From positions 1 to 64,000 of the forward strand of contig NZ_JAIXUB010000009.1 of assembly GCF_027484205.1 (NCBI RefSeq): 64,000 nucleotides of DNA. Direction: 5' to 3'. Numbering within the stretch: position 1 is the first letter of the stretch; every line of letters starts with the position of its first letter. This document shows, piece by piece, positions 35,596 through 42,837 of this stretch. The notes beneath the pieces are model-generated. The model was not told the DNA's origin, searched no databases, and worked only from the letters and a program-made list of their open reading frames with translations. Position numbers and translations under genes: made by a program. The stretch comes from Flavobacterium sp. GTDB taxonomy: Bacteria > Bacteroidota > Bacteroidia > Flavobacteriales > Flavobacteriaceae.

Positions 35596-35728
35596 TTTTA
35601 GTAAATTTAACTTAAAATTATGATATTCAATATAATATCAAGAAATAATAGTCGTTATTAAAGTATATGATTTCTGTTAGGTGATTTCATCTGTTTAGTT
35701 AGTTAAAAATTTTGTTTTGGGGTTTGAG

Positions 35729-35763
35729 AAAGGCGTTCAGGAATAATATCTTGAACGCCTTTT
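35729..35763 (-). terminator. Terminator hairpin after the alcohol dehydrogenase gene
   Basis: Stem AAAGGCGTTCA / TGAACGCCTTT, 11 bp, loop 12 nt. The T tract is short on both strands. Confidence 0.7.
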
Positions 35764-35785
35764 GAATTTTGGAATTTGGAATTTG
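35764..35785. repeat. GGAATTT heptad repeat
   Basis: A TGAATTTT start followed by GGAATTT twice and a partial third unit. It lies between the hairpin and the stop of the alcohol dehydrogenase gene, without the AGT/ACT signature. Confidence 0.5.
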
Positions 35786-35803
35786 TGTTTTGATTTTTTA
35801 AAA

Positions 35804-36970
35804 TCAGTAACTCATTTCTACGATTTCTCTAACTTTTTCTAAAGTGATGTTTTGCTTTTCACCCATCGCTTTCCAACCTCTTTCTTCGAAACGATTTACG
35901 ATAAAATCGGCTGTTTTTTCAATGTTTTCTGCGTTTTCAGAGATTTTAATTTTCATTCCCATGGTATGGAAAAATTCAATGGTTTTTTCGATAGCTTTTT
36001 CGGCTTTTTCTTCTACAGAATTTCCAGTGATGTCCCAAACTCTTTCGCCATATTGTGCTAGTTTGTCTTTTTTAGTTTCAAACATTACTTTGTATAAATT
36101 TGGACCAATAATCGCTAAAGTTCTTGCGTGATCTATTTCATATAAAGCGGTTAATTCGTGACCAATCATGTGGGTTGCCCAATCGCTTGGAACACCTTTT
36201 TGAATCAATCCGTTTAACGCCATCGTTGCGCTCCAAACGAAATTTGAAGCTAGTTTGTAATCACTAGGATTTTCAACAACACTTGGACCAACTTCGATTA
36301 AAGTTTTTAAAATGCTTTCTGAAAATCTATCTTGTAAAAGTGCGTCGTGAGGAAATGTTAAATATTGTTCCATGACGTGTGTGAATGCATCAACAACGCC
36401 ATTTTGCAATTGTCTTTTTGGTAACGAAGTAATTACTGTTGGATCAACAATTGAGAATTTTGGAAACAAAGCACTTCCGCCCAAAGTCAGTTTTTCATGA
36501 GTTGCTTCAATAGTTACTACAGCACCAGAATTCATTTCTGAACCTGTTGCAGGTAATGTTAAAACGGTTCCAAATGGAATTACTTTAGATAAATCGGTAA
36601 ATAAAATTCGTTTTCTTAAAATATCTGTTTCATCGCCTTCAAATTTCGAAGCTGCCGAAATGAATTTCACTCCATCAATAACGCTTCCGCCACCAACAGC
36701 TAAGATAAAATCGATTTTTTGCTCGCGAATAGTTTGAACTGCTTTCATCAAGGTTTCAAATCGTGGATTGGGTTCGATGCCGCCAAATTCTGTAATCTCA
36801 TAGCCTTTTAAAGCTGAGGTTACGGCTTCGTGAACGCCATTTTTAAAGATACTTCCACCACCATAAGCTAATAATACTTTAGCATGTTTTGGAACTAATG
36901 TAGCTAATTTTTCTGTTTGTCCTTTGCCAAAAACATAATTGACAGGATTGTATAATTCGAAATTTAACAT
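35804..36970 (-). CDS. Iron-containing alcohol dehydrogenase, YqhD/BDH type
   Basis: 388 residues. NAD(P)-binding GGGSVIDGVKFI, then LPATGSEMNSGAVVT, and metal-ligand regions NGVVDAFTHVMEQYL, ATHMIGHELTALY and DHARTLAIIGP with the expected His residues. Relatives (YqhD, butanol dehydrogenases) reduce short-chain aldehydes with NADPH. It starts 3 bp after the upstream DJ-1/PfpI lipoprotein gene, so the two form an operon. Together with the Crp-type regulator they look like an aldehyde or glyoxal detoxification module (inference). Confidence 0.92.
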   Translation of the reverse strand: MLNFELYNPVNYVFGKGQTEKLATLVPKHAKVLLAYGGGSIFKNGVHEAVTSALKGYEITEFGGIEPNPRFETLMKAVQTIREQKIDFILAVGGGSVIDGVKFISAASKFEGDETDILRKRILFTDLSKVIPFGTVLTLPATGSEMNSGAVVTIEATHEKLTLGGSALFPKFSIVDPTVITSLPKRQLQNGVVDAFTHVMEQYLTFPHDALLQDRFSESILKTLIEVGPSVVENPSDYKLASNFVWSATMALNGLIQKGVPSDWATHMIGHELTALYEIDHARTLAIIGPNLYKVMFETKKDKLAQYGERVWDITGNSVEEKAEKAIEKTIEFFHTMGMKIKISENAENIEKTADFIVNRFEERGWKAMGEKQNITLEKVREIVEMSY

Positions 36971-36973
36971 ATT

Positions 36974-37762
36974 TTATTTTTTTAATTGATTCAATATTTT
37001 TTGAGCAACAAGTTTTGAAGATGCAGGATTTTGCCCTGTAATTAATAAACCATCTTCAACAGCATATGGTTGCCAATTTTCTGCTTTAGAATAACTTGCG
37101 CCGTTTTGTTTTAATGCATCTTCAAGTAAAAAAGGAACTACTTTCGTCAACCCAACAGCTTCTTCTTCATCATTCGAAAATCCTGTTACTTTTTTCCCTT
37201 TTACAAGAAATTCACCGTTTATTTTTACATCTTTTAAAACTGCTGGTGCATGACAAACAAATCCAACAGGTTTATTATTGGTATAAAATGATTCGATTAA
37301 AGCTATAGAGTTTTTGTCTGTAGCTAAATCCCATAATGGTCCGTGTCCACCTGGATAAAAAACTGCATCATAATCGGCTTGATTTACATCAGCTAATTTT
37401 AAGGTGTTTTTTAATTTTGCTTGTAATTCAGTATCTTTATCAAAACGTTTTGTATCTTCTGTCGCAGCAGATGGATCCTCACTTTTTGGATCAATTGGAG
37501 GTTGGCCACCTTTTGGAGTTGCAATTGTAATTTCAATTCCTTGATCTAATAATTCGTAATATGGTGCGGCTAATTCCTCTGTCCAAAAACCTGTTTTTTC
37601 GCCTGTGTTTCCTAGTTGATCGTGACTTGTAACAACGAATAATACTTTTTTCATAACTTTTTCTTTTTGATTTTTAATTTGTGATGTGTTGTTTTCTTCC
37701 GATTGATTTTTGCAACTAAAGAATAACAAAGGTAGTAATACCAAGAGTTTTATATATTTCAT
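36974..37762 (-). CDS. DJ-1/PfpI family (Hsp31-like) protein with a lipoprotein signal
   Basis: 262 residues. The family core is clear: KKVLFVVTSHDQ, FYPGGHGPLWDLA and the nucleophile elbow VGFVCHAPAVL with the catalytic Cys and adjacent His. This matches the Hsp31/glyoxalase-III-like branch, which removes methylglyoxal or repairs glycated molecules. Unusually, 35 extra N-terminal residues carry a lipoprotein signal (LLFFSCKNQ), so the product should be outside the cytoplasm. A cytoplasmic form could start at the internal Met36 (MKKVLFVV), which is the normal start of homologues. Operator-like sites lie upstream (37812-37847). Confidence 0.88.
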   Translation of the reverse strand: MKYIKLLVLLPLLFFSCKNQSEENNTSQIKNQKEKVMKKVLFVVTSHDQLGNTGEKTGFWTEELAAPYYELLDQGIEITIATPKGGQPPIDPKSEDPSAATEDTKRFDKDTELQAKLKNTLKLADVNQADYDAVFYPGGHGPLWDLATDKNSIALIESFYTNNKPVGFVCHAPAVLKDVKINGEFLVKGKKVTGFSNDEEEAVGLTKVVPFLLEDALKQNGASYSKAENWQPYAVEDGLLITGQNPASSKLVAQKILNQLKK

Positions 37763-37780
37763 ATTTTCAATTATTTGTTA

Positions 37781-37788
37781 CAAAATTA
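37781..37788 (-). promoter_or_regulatory. -7 element (TAATTTTG) for the PfpI-YqhD operon
   Basis: Minus-strand TAATTTTG matches TAnnTTTG, 18 bp upstream of the ATG. No -33 element is seen; the operator pair occupies that zone. Confidence 0.55.
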
Positions 37789-37811
37789 CTTTGTTTTGTA
37801 GTTTTGAGAAA

Positions 37812-37823
37812 TGATGAAAATCA
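37812..37823 (-). promoter_or_regulatory. Crp/Fnr-type operator, proximal copy
   Basis: TGAT-N4-ATCA dyad with spacer GAAA on the plus strand. Its centre lies about 42 bp upstream of the start site predicted from the -7 element. A copy of the same dyad follows 23 bp further upstream. Confidence 0.6.
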
Positions 37824-37833
37824 CAAATTTGAT

Positions 37834-37847
37834 GTGATGAAAATCAC
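37834..37847 (-). promoter_or_regulatory. Crp/Fnr-type operator, distal copy
   Basis: Perfect dyad GTGAT-GAAA-ATCAC. It overlaps the TGA stop codon of the Crp-family gene (37844-37846). The half-site GTGA is what the R-E-x-x-x-R recognition helix of Crp proteins prefers. Confidence 0.65.
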
Positions 37848-38419
37848 TTTTTTGAATTTGAATTAAATCTACTCAAGGTTTCACGCGACACACCAAGATA
37901 TGAAGCGATATATTTTTTTGGGACTTTTTGAAAAAGTAAAGGATTTTGAATTAATAATTTATCGTAACGTTCTTGTGGATTATTGTTAAGCATTGATAAA
38001 ATACGTTGTTGTAAAGCTATATAACCAGAATTGGATTTTTTTCTAAAAAAATGTTCAATTTTATGCATTTCTGAACATAGCTTTTCACGATTTTCTATAG
38101 ATAATGATAGCAATTCGCAATCTTCTATACAATCTATAAAAAGTGTTGCATTGGTTTTATTAAAGTAGGCTTGAAAATCAGTAATCCACCAATTTTGAGT
38201 AGCAAATTGAACAATATGTTCTTTACCATTTGAATCAACATGATAGGATTTTAAACATCCATTCAGTACAAAATAATCATTTTTTACAATATCATTTTCC
38301 TGAACAAGAAATTGGTGTTTCTTGAGTTTTCTGGTTTCAAAATGAGATAAGACATACTCAAATTCTTCATCGGTTAAGGATGTTATTTCTTCTATTTGAT
38401 GTCGGAGAATTTCGCTCAT
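37844..38419 (-). CDS. Crp/Fnr family transcriptional regulator
   Basis: 191 residues. The N-terminal cyclic-nucleotide-binding-like beta roll (1-115) is followed by a long dimer helix and a winged-helix domain with KYIASYLGVSRETLSRF. The recognition helix SRETLSRF keeps the Arg-Glu...Arg pattern that reads GTGA in E. coli Crp. The domain lacks the cysteines of Fnr and a clear cAMP phosphate-binding loop, so the ligand is unknown. The ATG directly follows the nadD stop codon (no gap), so the gene is co-transcribed with nadD. It probably regulates the PfpI-YqhD operon next to it. Confidence 0.9.
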   Translation of the reverse strand: MSEILRHQIEEITSLTDEEFEYVLSHFETRKLKKHQFLVQENDIVKNDYFVLNGCLKSYHVDSNGKEHIVQFATQNWWITDFQAYFNKTNATLFIDCIEDCELLSLSIENREKLCSEMHKIEHFFRKKSNSGYIALQQRILSMLNNNPQERYDKLLIQNPLLFQKVPKKYIASYLGVSRETLSRFNSNSKK

Positions 38420-39013
38420 TTATTTCCTATAAAAATTATTATGATCTACATATTCCCAAACTTTTTCGGGCAATAACGGACGAATATTTTTTTTGTTTTT
38501 GATGCTTTCGCGAATGAAAGTTGAGGAAAGTTCTATTACAGGTGCGCCAACTCGATGAATTTTATCCCGAAATTTCGGGAGATTTACAAATTGTTCATCA
38601 ATTTCACCTGAATTTAATCTTGGATAAACGTAAATATCATGATTTTCTAAAATGTATTCGTAGTTTTTCCATTTGTGAAGCGAATTCAAATTATCTTCAC
38701 CCATAATCAAGCAAAACTCGTGTTGCGGAAATTTATCTTTTAAATGCGCTAAGGTATTTACAGTATAATTGGGTTGTGGTAATTTGAATTCGATATCTGA
38801 AGGTTTGATTTTAGGATAATCGTCGGTTGCTAAATTCACTAAATGCAAACGCTGGTAATCATCCAACAAAGTGTTTTTCTGCTTGTGTGGATTATGTGGC
38901 GTAACAACCATCCAAATTTGATTTAAATCGGAATGTTCTGCCATATGATTGGCAATAATCATGTGTCCAACGTGAATTGGGTTGAAGGTTCCGAAATATA
39001 ATCCTATTTTCAT
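38420..39013 (-). CDS. nadD: Nicotinate-nucleotide adenylyltransferase
   Basis: 197 residues from ATG at 39013 (MKIGLYFGTFNPIHVGHM). A TTG further upstream (39028) is in frame, but the family begins at MKIG. Nucleotidyltransferase motifs GTFNPIHVGH and SSTFIRESI are intact. It adenylates nicotinate mononucleotide in NAD synthesis. Residues about 145-150 (LPKFRD) are encoded by a perfect 16-bp palindrome (38565-38580), which looks like a small insertion because relatives normally pass directly from the NxP strand to KIHR (from memory, not aligned here). Confidence 0.93.
   Translation of the reverse strand: MKIGLYFGTFNPIHVGHMIIANHMAEHSDLNQIWMVVTPHNPHKQKNTLLDDYQRLHLVNLATDDYPKIKPSDIEFKLPQPNYTVNTLAHLKDKFPQHEFCLIMGEDNLNSLHKWKNYEYILENHDIYVYPRLNSGEIDEQFVNLPKFRDKIHRVGAPVIELSSTFIRESIKNKKNIRPLLPEKVWEYVDHNNFYRK
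38565..38580. repeat. 16-bp palindrome inside nadD
   Basis: TCCCGAAATTTCGGGA, perfectly self-complementary. Variants occur at 49511-49526 (inside recO) and 58840-58855 (patatin reading frame). Confidence 0.85.
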
Positions 39014-39040
39014 TTTATTGATTCTCAATTAAATTTTTTA

Positions 39041-39095
39041 CACGAATTCCACGAATTAACACGAATTTATTGAGGTTAATTTATTTCACGAATTG
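39041..39095. repeat. CACGAATT short tandem repeat between gmk and nadD
   Basis: Three units with a 9-10 nt spacing (CACGAATTC, CACGAATTAA, CACGAATTTA) at 39041-39070 and another CACGAATT at 39087-39094. The same unit on the other strand stands before batC. Confidence 0.7.
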
Positions 39096-39098
39096 GTG

Positions 39099-39671
39099 CT
39101 ATTTCGCGTGAATAAAATCCTTTACCAACAGATAGGCTTCTTGCTTCGCCACATCCAAATCATAATTTTTAATAATCGTATCAAATTGTGGCGCTGTTGC
39201 TAATTCAACGTGTGCTTTTGCGATGCGCATATTGATTTTTTCATCGCTTTCTGTAGAGCGTTGTTTTAATCTTCGTTTCAATTCGTCAACGCTAGGTGGT
39301 TTTACAAAAACAGCTAGTGTTTCTTGAGGGAATTTTGATTTAATTCGCAATCCACCAGAAACATCAATGTCGAAAATTACATTTTTGCCTTTAGCCCAAA
39401 TGCGTTCGACTTCGCTTTTCAAGGTTCCGTAATAATTATTGGTATAAACTTCTTCCCATTCAACAAACTCTTCGGCTTTGATGTGTTTTTTAAATTCTTC
39501 CCAACTGATGAAATAATAATCTTTTCCATCTACTTCTTGACCTCTTGGCTCACGTGTTGCACATGATATTGAAAATTCTAAATTCAAATCTTCCTGAGCT
39601 AATAAATGCCTCACTATAGTGGTTTTTCCAGAACCTGAAGGCGCTGAGAATACTAGTAATTTTCCTTTCAT
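39099..39671 (-). CDS. gmk: Guanylate kinase
   Basis: 190 residues. P-loop SAPSGSGKTTI, GMP-binding region SCATREPRGQEVDGKDYYF and the lid with RLKQRSTESDEKI. It phosphorylates GMP to GDP. In the cluster yicC - four-helix-bundle - gmk - nadD the yicC-gmk neighbourhood is common; here it is interrupted by a heptad-flanked gene. The leader before ATG is entirely heptad repeat (39674-39704). Confidence 0.96.
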   Translation of the reverse strand: MKGKLLVFSAPSGSGKTTIVRHLLAQEDLNLEFSISCATREPRGQEVDGKDYYFISWEEFKKHIKAEEFVEWEEVYTNNYYGTLKSEVERIWAKGKNVIFDIDVSGGLRIKSKFPQETLAVFVKPPSVDELKRRLKQRSTESDEKINMRIAKAHVELATAPQFDTIIKNYDLDVAKQEAYLLVKDFIHAK

Positions 39672-39673
39672 TT

Positions 39674-39704
39674 TAGTAAATAGTGATTAGTAAATAGTGA
39701 TTAG
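39674..39704 (-). repeat. ACT-type heptad repeat before gmk
   Basis: Plus-strand units TAGTAAA, TAGTGAT, TAGTAAA, TAGTGAT, TAG. On the minus strand it ends 2 bp before the gmk ATG and contains the TAA stop codon of the four-helix-bundle gene. It is the inverted partner of 40083-40117. Confidence 0.9.
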
Positions 39705-40066
39705 TTTTTTAAAGTTCTTGAAAAGGCGTTTATCATTTTACTTTTCTCTTCTATCAAACTAACTATTTCGTTATATAATTTAACATTCAAAACAAACTCC
39801 AATTCTTTTGCAATTATTAGCTGTGTTTCTAATTCGTATAAAGAACCTCTCGAAATATCAAGAAAATGACTAAAAGATTTATCTGTATTTCTTCCATAAC
39901 CTTCGCTTATATTTGACGGAATTGATACTGCAGCTCTTTTAATTTGAGAAGTTAATGCGTATAATTCTTCTTGAGGAAATGATTTTACTAATTGATAAAC
40001 TCTAACTACCAAAATAATTCCCTTTTGCCAAATTAATAAATCTTTATAATTACTTATGTTTGCCAT
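39701..40066 (-). CDS. Four-helix-bundle protein, S23 / 23S-rRNA intervening-sequence protein family
   Basis: 121 residues. Pattern of the family: YKDLLIWQKGI, LTSQIKRAAVSIPSNISEGYGR, FLDISRGSLYELETQL, ending in an amphipathic helix. It is only distantly similar to the other copy at 16306-16698, so the two were not made by a recent duplication. It sits between yicC and gmk, flanked by inverted heptad repeats (39674-39704 and 40083-40117); the stop codon lies inside the repeat. A link to mobility is inference; no rRNA is near. Confidence 0.88.
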   Translation of the reverse strand: MANISNYKDLLIWQKGIILVVRVYQLVKSFPQEELYALTSQIKRAAVSIPSNISEGYGRNTDKSFSHFLDISRGSLYELETQLIIAKELEFVLNVKLYNEIVSLIEEKSKMINAFSRTLKN

Positions 40067-40082
40067 AAATCATCAGTTTTTA

Positions 40083-40117
40083 ATTACTATTTACTAACCA
40101 CTTTTCACTAATTACTA
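40083..40117 (-). repeat. AGT-type heptad repeat after yicC
   Basis: Five exact 7-nt units on the plus strand: ATTACTA, TTTACTA, ACCACTT, TTCACTA, ATTACTA. On the minus strand it starts 2 bp after the yicC stop. Inverted partner of 39674-39704. Confidence 0.9.
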
Positions 40118-40119
40118 AA

Positions 40120-40980
40120 TTAAAGAACATTTAAAACTTGTTCCTTAATCTTTTCCAATTCATCCTTCATCATCACCACCAATTTCTGCATTTCAGAATG
40201 GTTTGATTTTGAACCCATAGTATTGATTTCTCTTCCCATTTCTTGCGTAATGAAACCTAGTTTTCTTCCGTTAGCTTCTGTTCCTGAAAGAGTTTCTATA
40301 AAATAATTTAGGTGATTTTCTAAACGAACTTTTTCTTCTGTAATATCGTATTTTTCTAAATAAAAAATTAGTTCTTGCTCGAAACGATTTTCATCAACAT
40401 TCACTTGAAGTTCATCTAAAGCGGTTCTCAATCTTGTTTTTACAGTTTCAATACGTTCTTTATCAAAAGAAACCGCTTGATTCATCAATGATAAAATATT
40501 TCCGATTCGAGATTGAAATTCTTTTTCTAAAGAAGCACCTTCATCTTTTCTGAAATTAGCAATGTTTTCAAGTGCTTCATCAATGACTTTTTGAATTTCC
40601 TTCCATTCGTTTTCGTCAATTTCGTCACGTTCTGTTTTTAATGCATCGGGCATTCTTACAGCCATTTTCATCAATTCAGTTTCATCAGCATTTGGAATAA
40701 CTGCTTTCATTTGATTGATGTAACCTTTAACAATTGGCACATTAATTTTAGAAGATGTTTCTTCGCCAGTAACTTCGATGTATAAAGAAAAATCAATTTT
40801 TCCGCGTTCTAATCGTTGAGAAATTTGATTGCGTAAGCCCAATTCCATTTCGCGGTAAACCGATGGCATTCTTGTATTCAAATCTAAACCTTTACTGTTT
40901 AGTGATTTTAATTCTACTGTAATTTTTTTGGTTGGTAATTGCAAAGATGCTTTTCCAAAACCAGTCATTGATTGTATCAT
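40120..40980 (-). CDS. YicC/YloC family endoribonuclease
   Basis: 286 residues. It opens with the family hallmark MIQSMTGFGKA and ends with the DUF1732-type EMGREINTMGSKSNH and a Lys/Glu-rich helix. YicC proteins have endoribonuclease activity and help degrade regulatory RNA. In other Flavobacteria the gene stands immediately before gmk. Here a four-helix-bundle gene has come between. The upstream region carries a complete heptad element of the same class (41011-41094). Confidence 0.93.
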   Translation of the reverse strand: MIQSMTGFGKASLQLPTKKITVELKSLNSKGLDLNTRMPSVYREMELGLRNQISQRLERGKIDFSLYIEVTGEETSSKINVPIVKGYINQMKAVIPNADETELMKMAVRMPDALKTERDEIDENEWKEIQKVIDEALENIANFRKDEGASLEKEFQSRIGNILSLMNQAVSFDKERIETVKTRLRTALDELQVNVDENRFEQELIFYLEKYDITEEKVRLENHLNYFIETLSGTEANGRKLGFITQEMGREINTMGSKSNHSEMQKLVVMMKDELEKIKEQVLNVL

Positions 40981-41010
40981 TCTAATGTTTTATAGACTTC
41001 AAATATATGA

Positions 41011-41094
41011 AATAGTGATTAGTGATTAGTGAAAAGTGATTAGTAATTTATCGATTTCAAAGCTATTTACTAATTACTATTCACTTTTTACTCG
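41011..41094 (-). repeat. Complete heptad hairpin element between EamA transporter and yicC (solo, without four-helix-bundle gene)
   Basis: Plus-strand left half AATAGTG, ATTAGTG, ATTAGTG, AAAAGTG, ATTAGTA (41011-41045); right half CTATTTA, CTAATTA, CTATTCA, CTTTTTA (41063-41090). Same unit class as the pair that flanks the four-helix-bundle gene 1 kb away. The right half runs into the last codons of the transporter gene. Confidence 0.9.
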
Positions 41095-41967
41095 TTTTTG
41101 TGTTACCAAATAAACTCCAGCGAAAATTAAAACTGCTGAAAGTAATTTTACCAAACTCAACTCGTCTTTTCCTAAACCAACAGCGAATATTGTTGCAAAA
41201 AGAGGTTGTAAATAAATGAATACTGCAACGGTTGTTGGTTTTAACTCACGCATCGAAACCAAATTTAATAAATAAGTTAAGAAGGTTGAAAAAACGACTA
41301 CAAATCCTATTTTCCAGAAAATATCTGCTGGAATTGTTGTCCAATTTACAGCATCAAATTCGCTCCAGCCAAACGGTAAAACCATTATAAATCCAAAGGT
41401 GTAAATCCATTTTACAAAAGTGAACGCATTGTATTTATCCATTAGTTTTTTTACCAAAATCAGATAAAAACCATAGGAAATTGCATTGATAAAAACGAGT
41501 AAATTTCCTAAAGTAGCGTTAGGCGCATTGACCATTGATTTTCCATAAAGAATCAACGTTATTGTTCCTGCTAATCCTAAAATTATTCCGATTATTTTGC
41601 GTTTTTGCATTTGTTCCTTCATAATAATCGCTGAAAGAATTAATACAATCATTGGCGTTGTGACCATTAAAACCGCACCCATAATTGGCGAAGTATAACT
41701 CAAACCTTTAAAAAAAGTAAGCATGTTTAAAGCTACGCCAAATAGAGCAGCGGCTACAATTCGAGGAAAATCTTCTCTAGCAATTTTTTCTTTTGGTCCA
41801 AAAAAGGAAATCAACCAAAACAACAAAACCGATCCGCCAACACGCATGGTTATAAATCCGAACGGTTCGACATATTTTGGCATTACATCTTTAGCAATAG
41901 TAAAGGTTACACCATAAATTATGGAAACTAATGTTGCGGCAAATAACGCCCAAGTTCTTTTAGACAT
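41077..41967 (-). CDS. EamA/DMT superfamily transporter
   Basis: 296 residues with ten predicted membrane helices in two EamA repeats (first about 1-140, second about 150-290). The substrate is unknown; the family exports amino acids, nucleotide precursors and other metabolites. The last five residues (RVKSE) and the stop codon are encoded by the heptad element 41011-41094, so the C-terminus appears repeat-derived. The start overlaps the stop of the ArsC/Spx-like gene by 8 bp. Confidence 0.9.
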   Translation of the reverse strand: MSKRTWALFAATLVSIIYGVTFTIAKDVMPKYVEPFGFITMRVGGSVLLFWLISFFGPKEKIAREDFPRIVAAALFGVALNMLTFFKGLSYTSPIMGAVLMVTTPMIVLILSAIIMKEQMQKRKIIGIILGLAGTITLILYGKSMVNAPNATLGNLLVFINAISYGFYLILVKKLMDKYNAFTFVKWIYTFGFIMVLPFGWSEFDAVNWTTIPADIFWKIGFVVVFSTFLTYLLNLVSMRELKPTTVAVFIYLQPLFATIFAVGLGKDELSLVKLLSAVLIFAGVYLVTQKRVKSE

Positions 41968-42319
41968 TTTCTAATGCTTTCATTACTTGCAACATATTTT
42001 GTTGTGTGTTTCCAATGTAAATTTTGTCTTGAATTATAAAAACAGGACGACTTAAAAAGGTATAATGTTCTAAAATATATTTTTTAAAATCTTCTTCAGT
42101 CAATGCTTTGTTTTTTAAATCCATCGATTTATACAACTGCGCTTTTTTGCTAAACAAGGCTTCGTAACTTCCAGAAAGTGAATGCATATATTCTAATTCT
42201 TCTATTGTAATTGGATCTTGTTTTATATCGTGGTACTTCAAATTGGCGTTTTTTGGCAACGATTTTATGATTTTTCTACACGTGTCGCAACTCGCTAAAT
42301 AGTATATGGTATCAGTCAT
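41960..42319 (-). CDS. ArsC/Spx family thioredoxin-fold protein
   Basis: 119 residues from the ATG at 42319 (MTDTIYYLASCDTCRK). An ATG six codons upstream exists but lies in the promoter region. The CxxC motif in ASCDTCRK sits where arsenate reductase and YffB/Spx-like proteins carry their redox site, and RPVFI is the Arg-Pro loop of the fold. Function could be arsenate reduction or a thiol-based role; only the fold is certain. Co-transcribed with the EamA transporter gene (8-bp overlap). Confidence 0.82.
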   Translation of the reverse strand: MTDTIYYLASCDTCRKIIKSLPKNANLKYHDIKQDPITIEELEYMHSLSGSYEALFSKKAQLYKSMDLKNKALTEEDFKKYILEHYTFLSRPVFIIQDKIYIGNTQQNMLQVMKALENV

Positions 42320-42365
42320 AATTTTTTCTTTTTGCAAAGAAAAATCATTTGAAACTTATAATCTG

Positions 42366-42373
42366 TATTTTTG
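42366..42373 (+). promoter_or_regulatory. -7 element (TATTTTTG) for the thioesterase gene
   Basis: TATTTTTG matches TAnnTTTG, 17 bp before the ATG at 42391. This fixes the start downstream of an earlier in-frame ATG at 42349. Confidence 0.65.
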
Positions 42374-42390
42374 TCAAAAATTTCTATTTA

Positions 42391-42828
42391 ATGAGCACTT
42401 TTACTAAAGAATTATCGATTCGTTGGTCAGATTTAGACCCAAATTTTCATGTTAGACATTCAGCTTATTACGACTTTGGCGCGCAACATCGTGTAGAAAT
42501 TCTAGAACAATTAGGAATGTCAATGCGTATCATGCAAGAACAACATTTTGGACCAATATTGTTTCGTGAAGAATGTGTTTTTAGAAAAGAAATGCGAATG
42601 AATCAAAAGGTTTTTATCAGCACAAAAGTAGGTAAAGTAAAAGAAGACGCTTCTCGTTGGACACTGATTCACGAATTTAAAAACGACAAAGACGAAATTC
42701 TAGCAACAATTACGGTTGATGGTGCTTGGATGGATACAAAACTTAGAAAAATTGCAAATCCAACGCCACAAATTGCAATTGATGTCATGAATTTAATGCC
42801 AAAATCAGATAATTTCACACAATTATAA
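42391..42828 (+). CDS. Acyl-CoA thioesterase, 4HBT hotdog fold
   Basis: 145 residues from ATG at 42391 (MSTFTKELSIRWSDLDPNFHV). The active-site pattern RWSDLDPNFHVRHSAYYDF is that of the 4-hydroxybenzoyl-CoA thioesterase family. It hydrolyses an acyl-CoA or acyl-ACP; the chain length preference is unknown. An earlier in-frame ATG lies upstream of the -7 element and is rejected. A DinB-type gene follows 9 bp later. Confidence 0.88.
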   Translation: MSTFTKELSIRWSDLDPNFHVRHSAYYDFGAQHRVEILEQLGMSMRIMQEQHFGPILFREECVFRKEMRMNQKVFISTKVGKVKEDASRWTLIHEFKNDKDEILATITVDGAWMDTKLRKIANPTPQIAIDVMNLMPKSDNFTQL

Positions 42829-42837
42829 AATCATACA

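Larger units (their letters stand above)
35389..35803. other. Intergenic stretch of 415 bp with a dispersed element, no gene
   Basis: No open reading frame of interest. It contains the dispersed element at 35451-35595, an AT-rich stretch with no visible feature (35600-35725), a terminator hairpin (35729-35763) and a GGAATTT heptad repeat (35764-35785). No tRNA-like cloverleaf was found. Confidence 0.6.

Noticed and set aside
39701..40066. Possible 23S rRNA intervening sequence or nearby rRNA operon suggested by S23-family protein
   Set aside because: No rRNA sequence lies around either four-helix-bundle gene; both are free-standing between protein genes.
42349..42390. Earlier ATG for the thioesterase
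   Set aside because: The -7 element TATTTTTG lies inside this stretch, so it is upstream of the transcript start.
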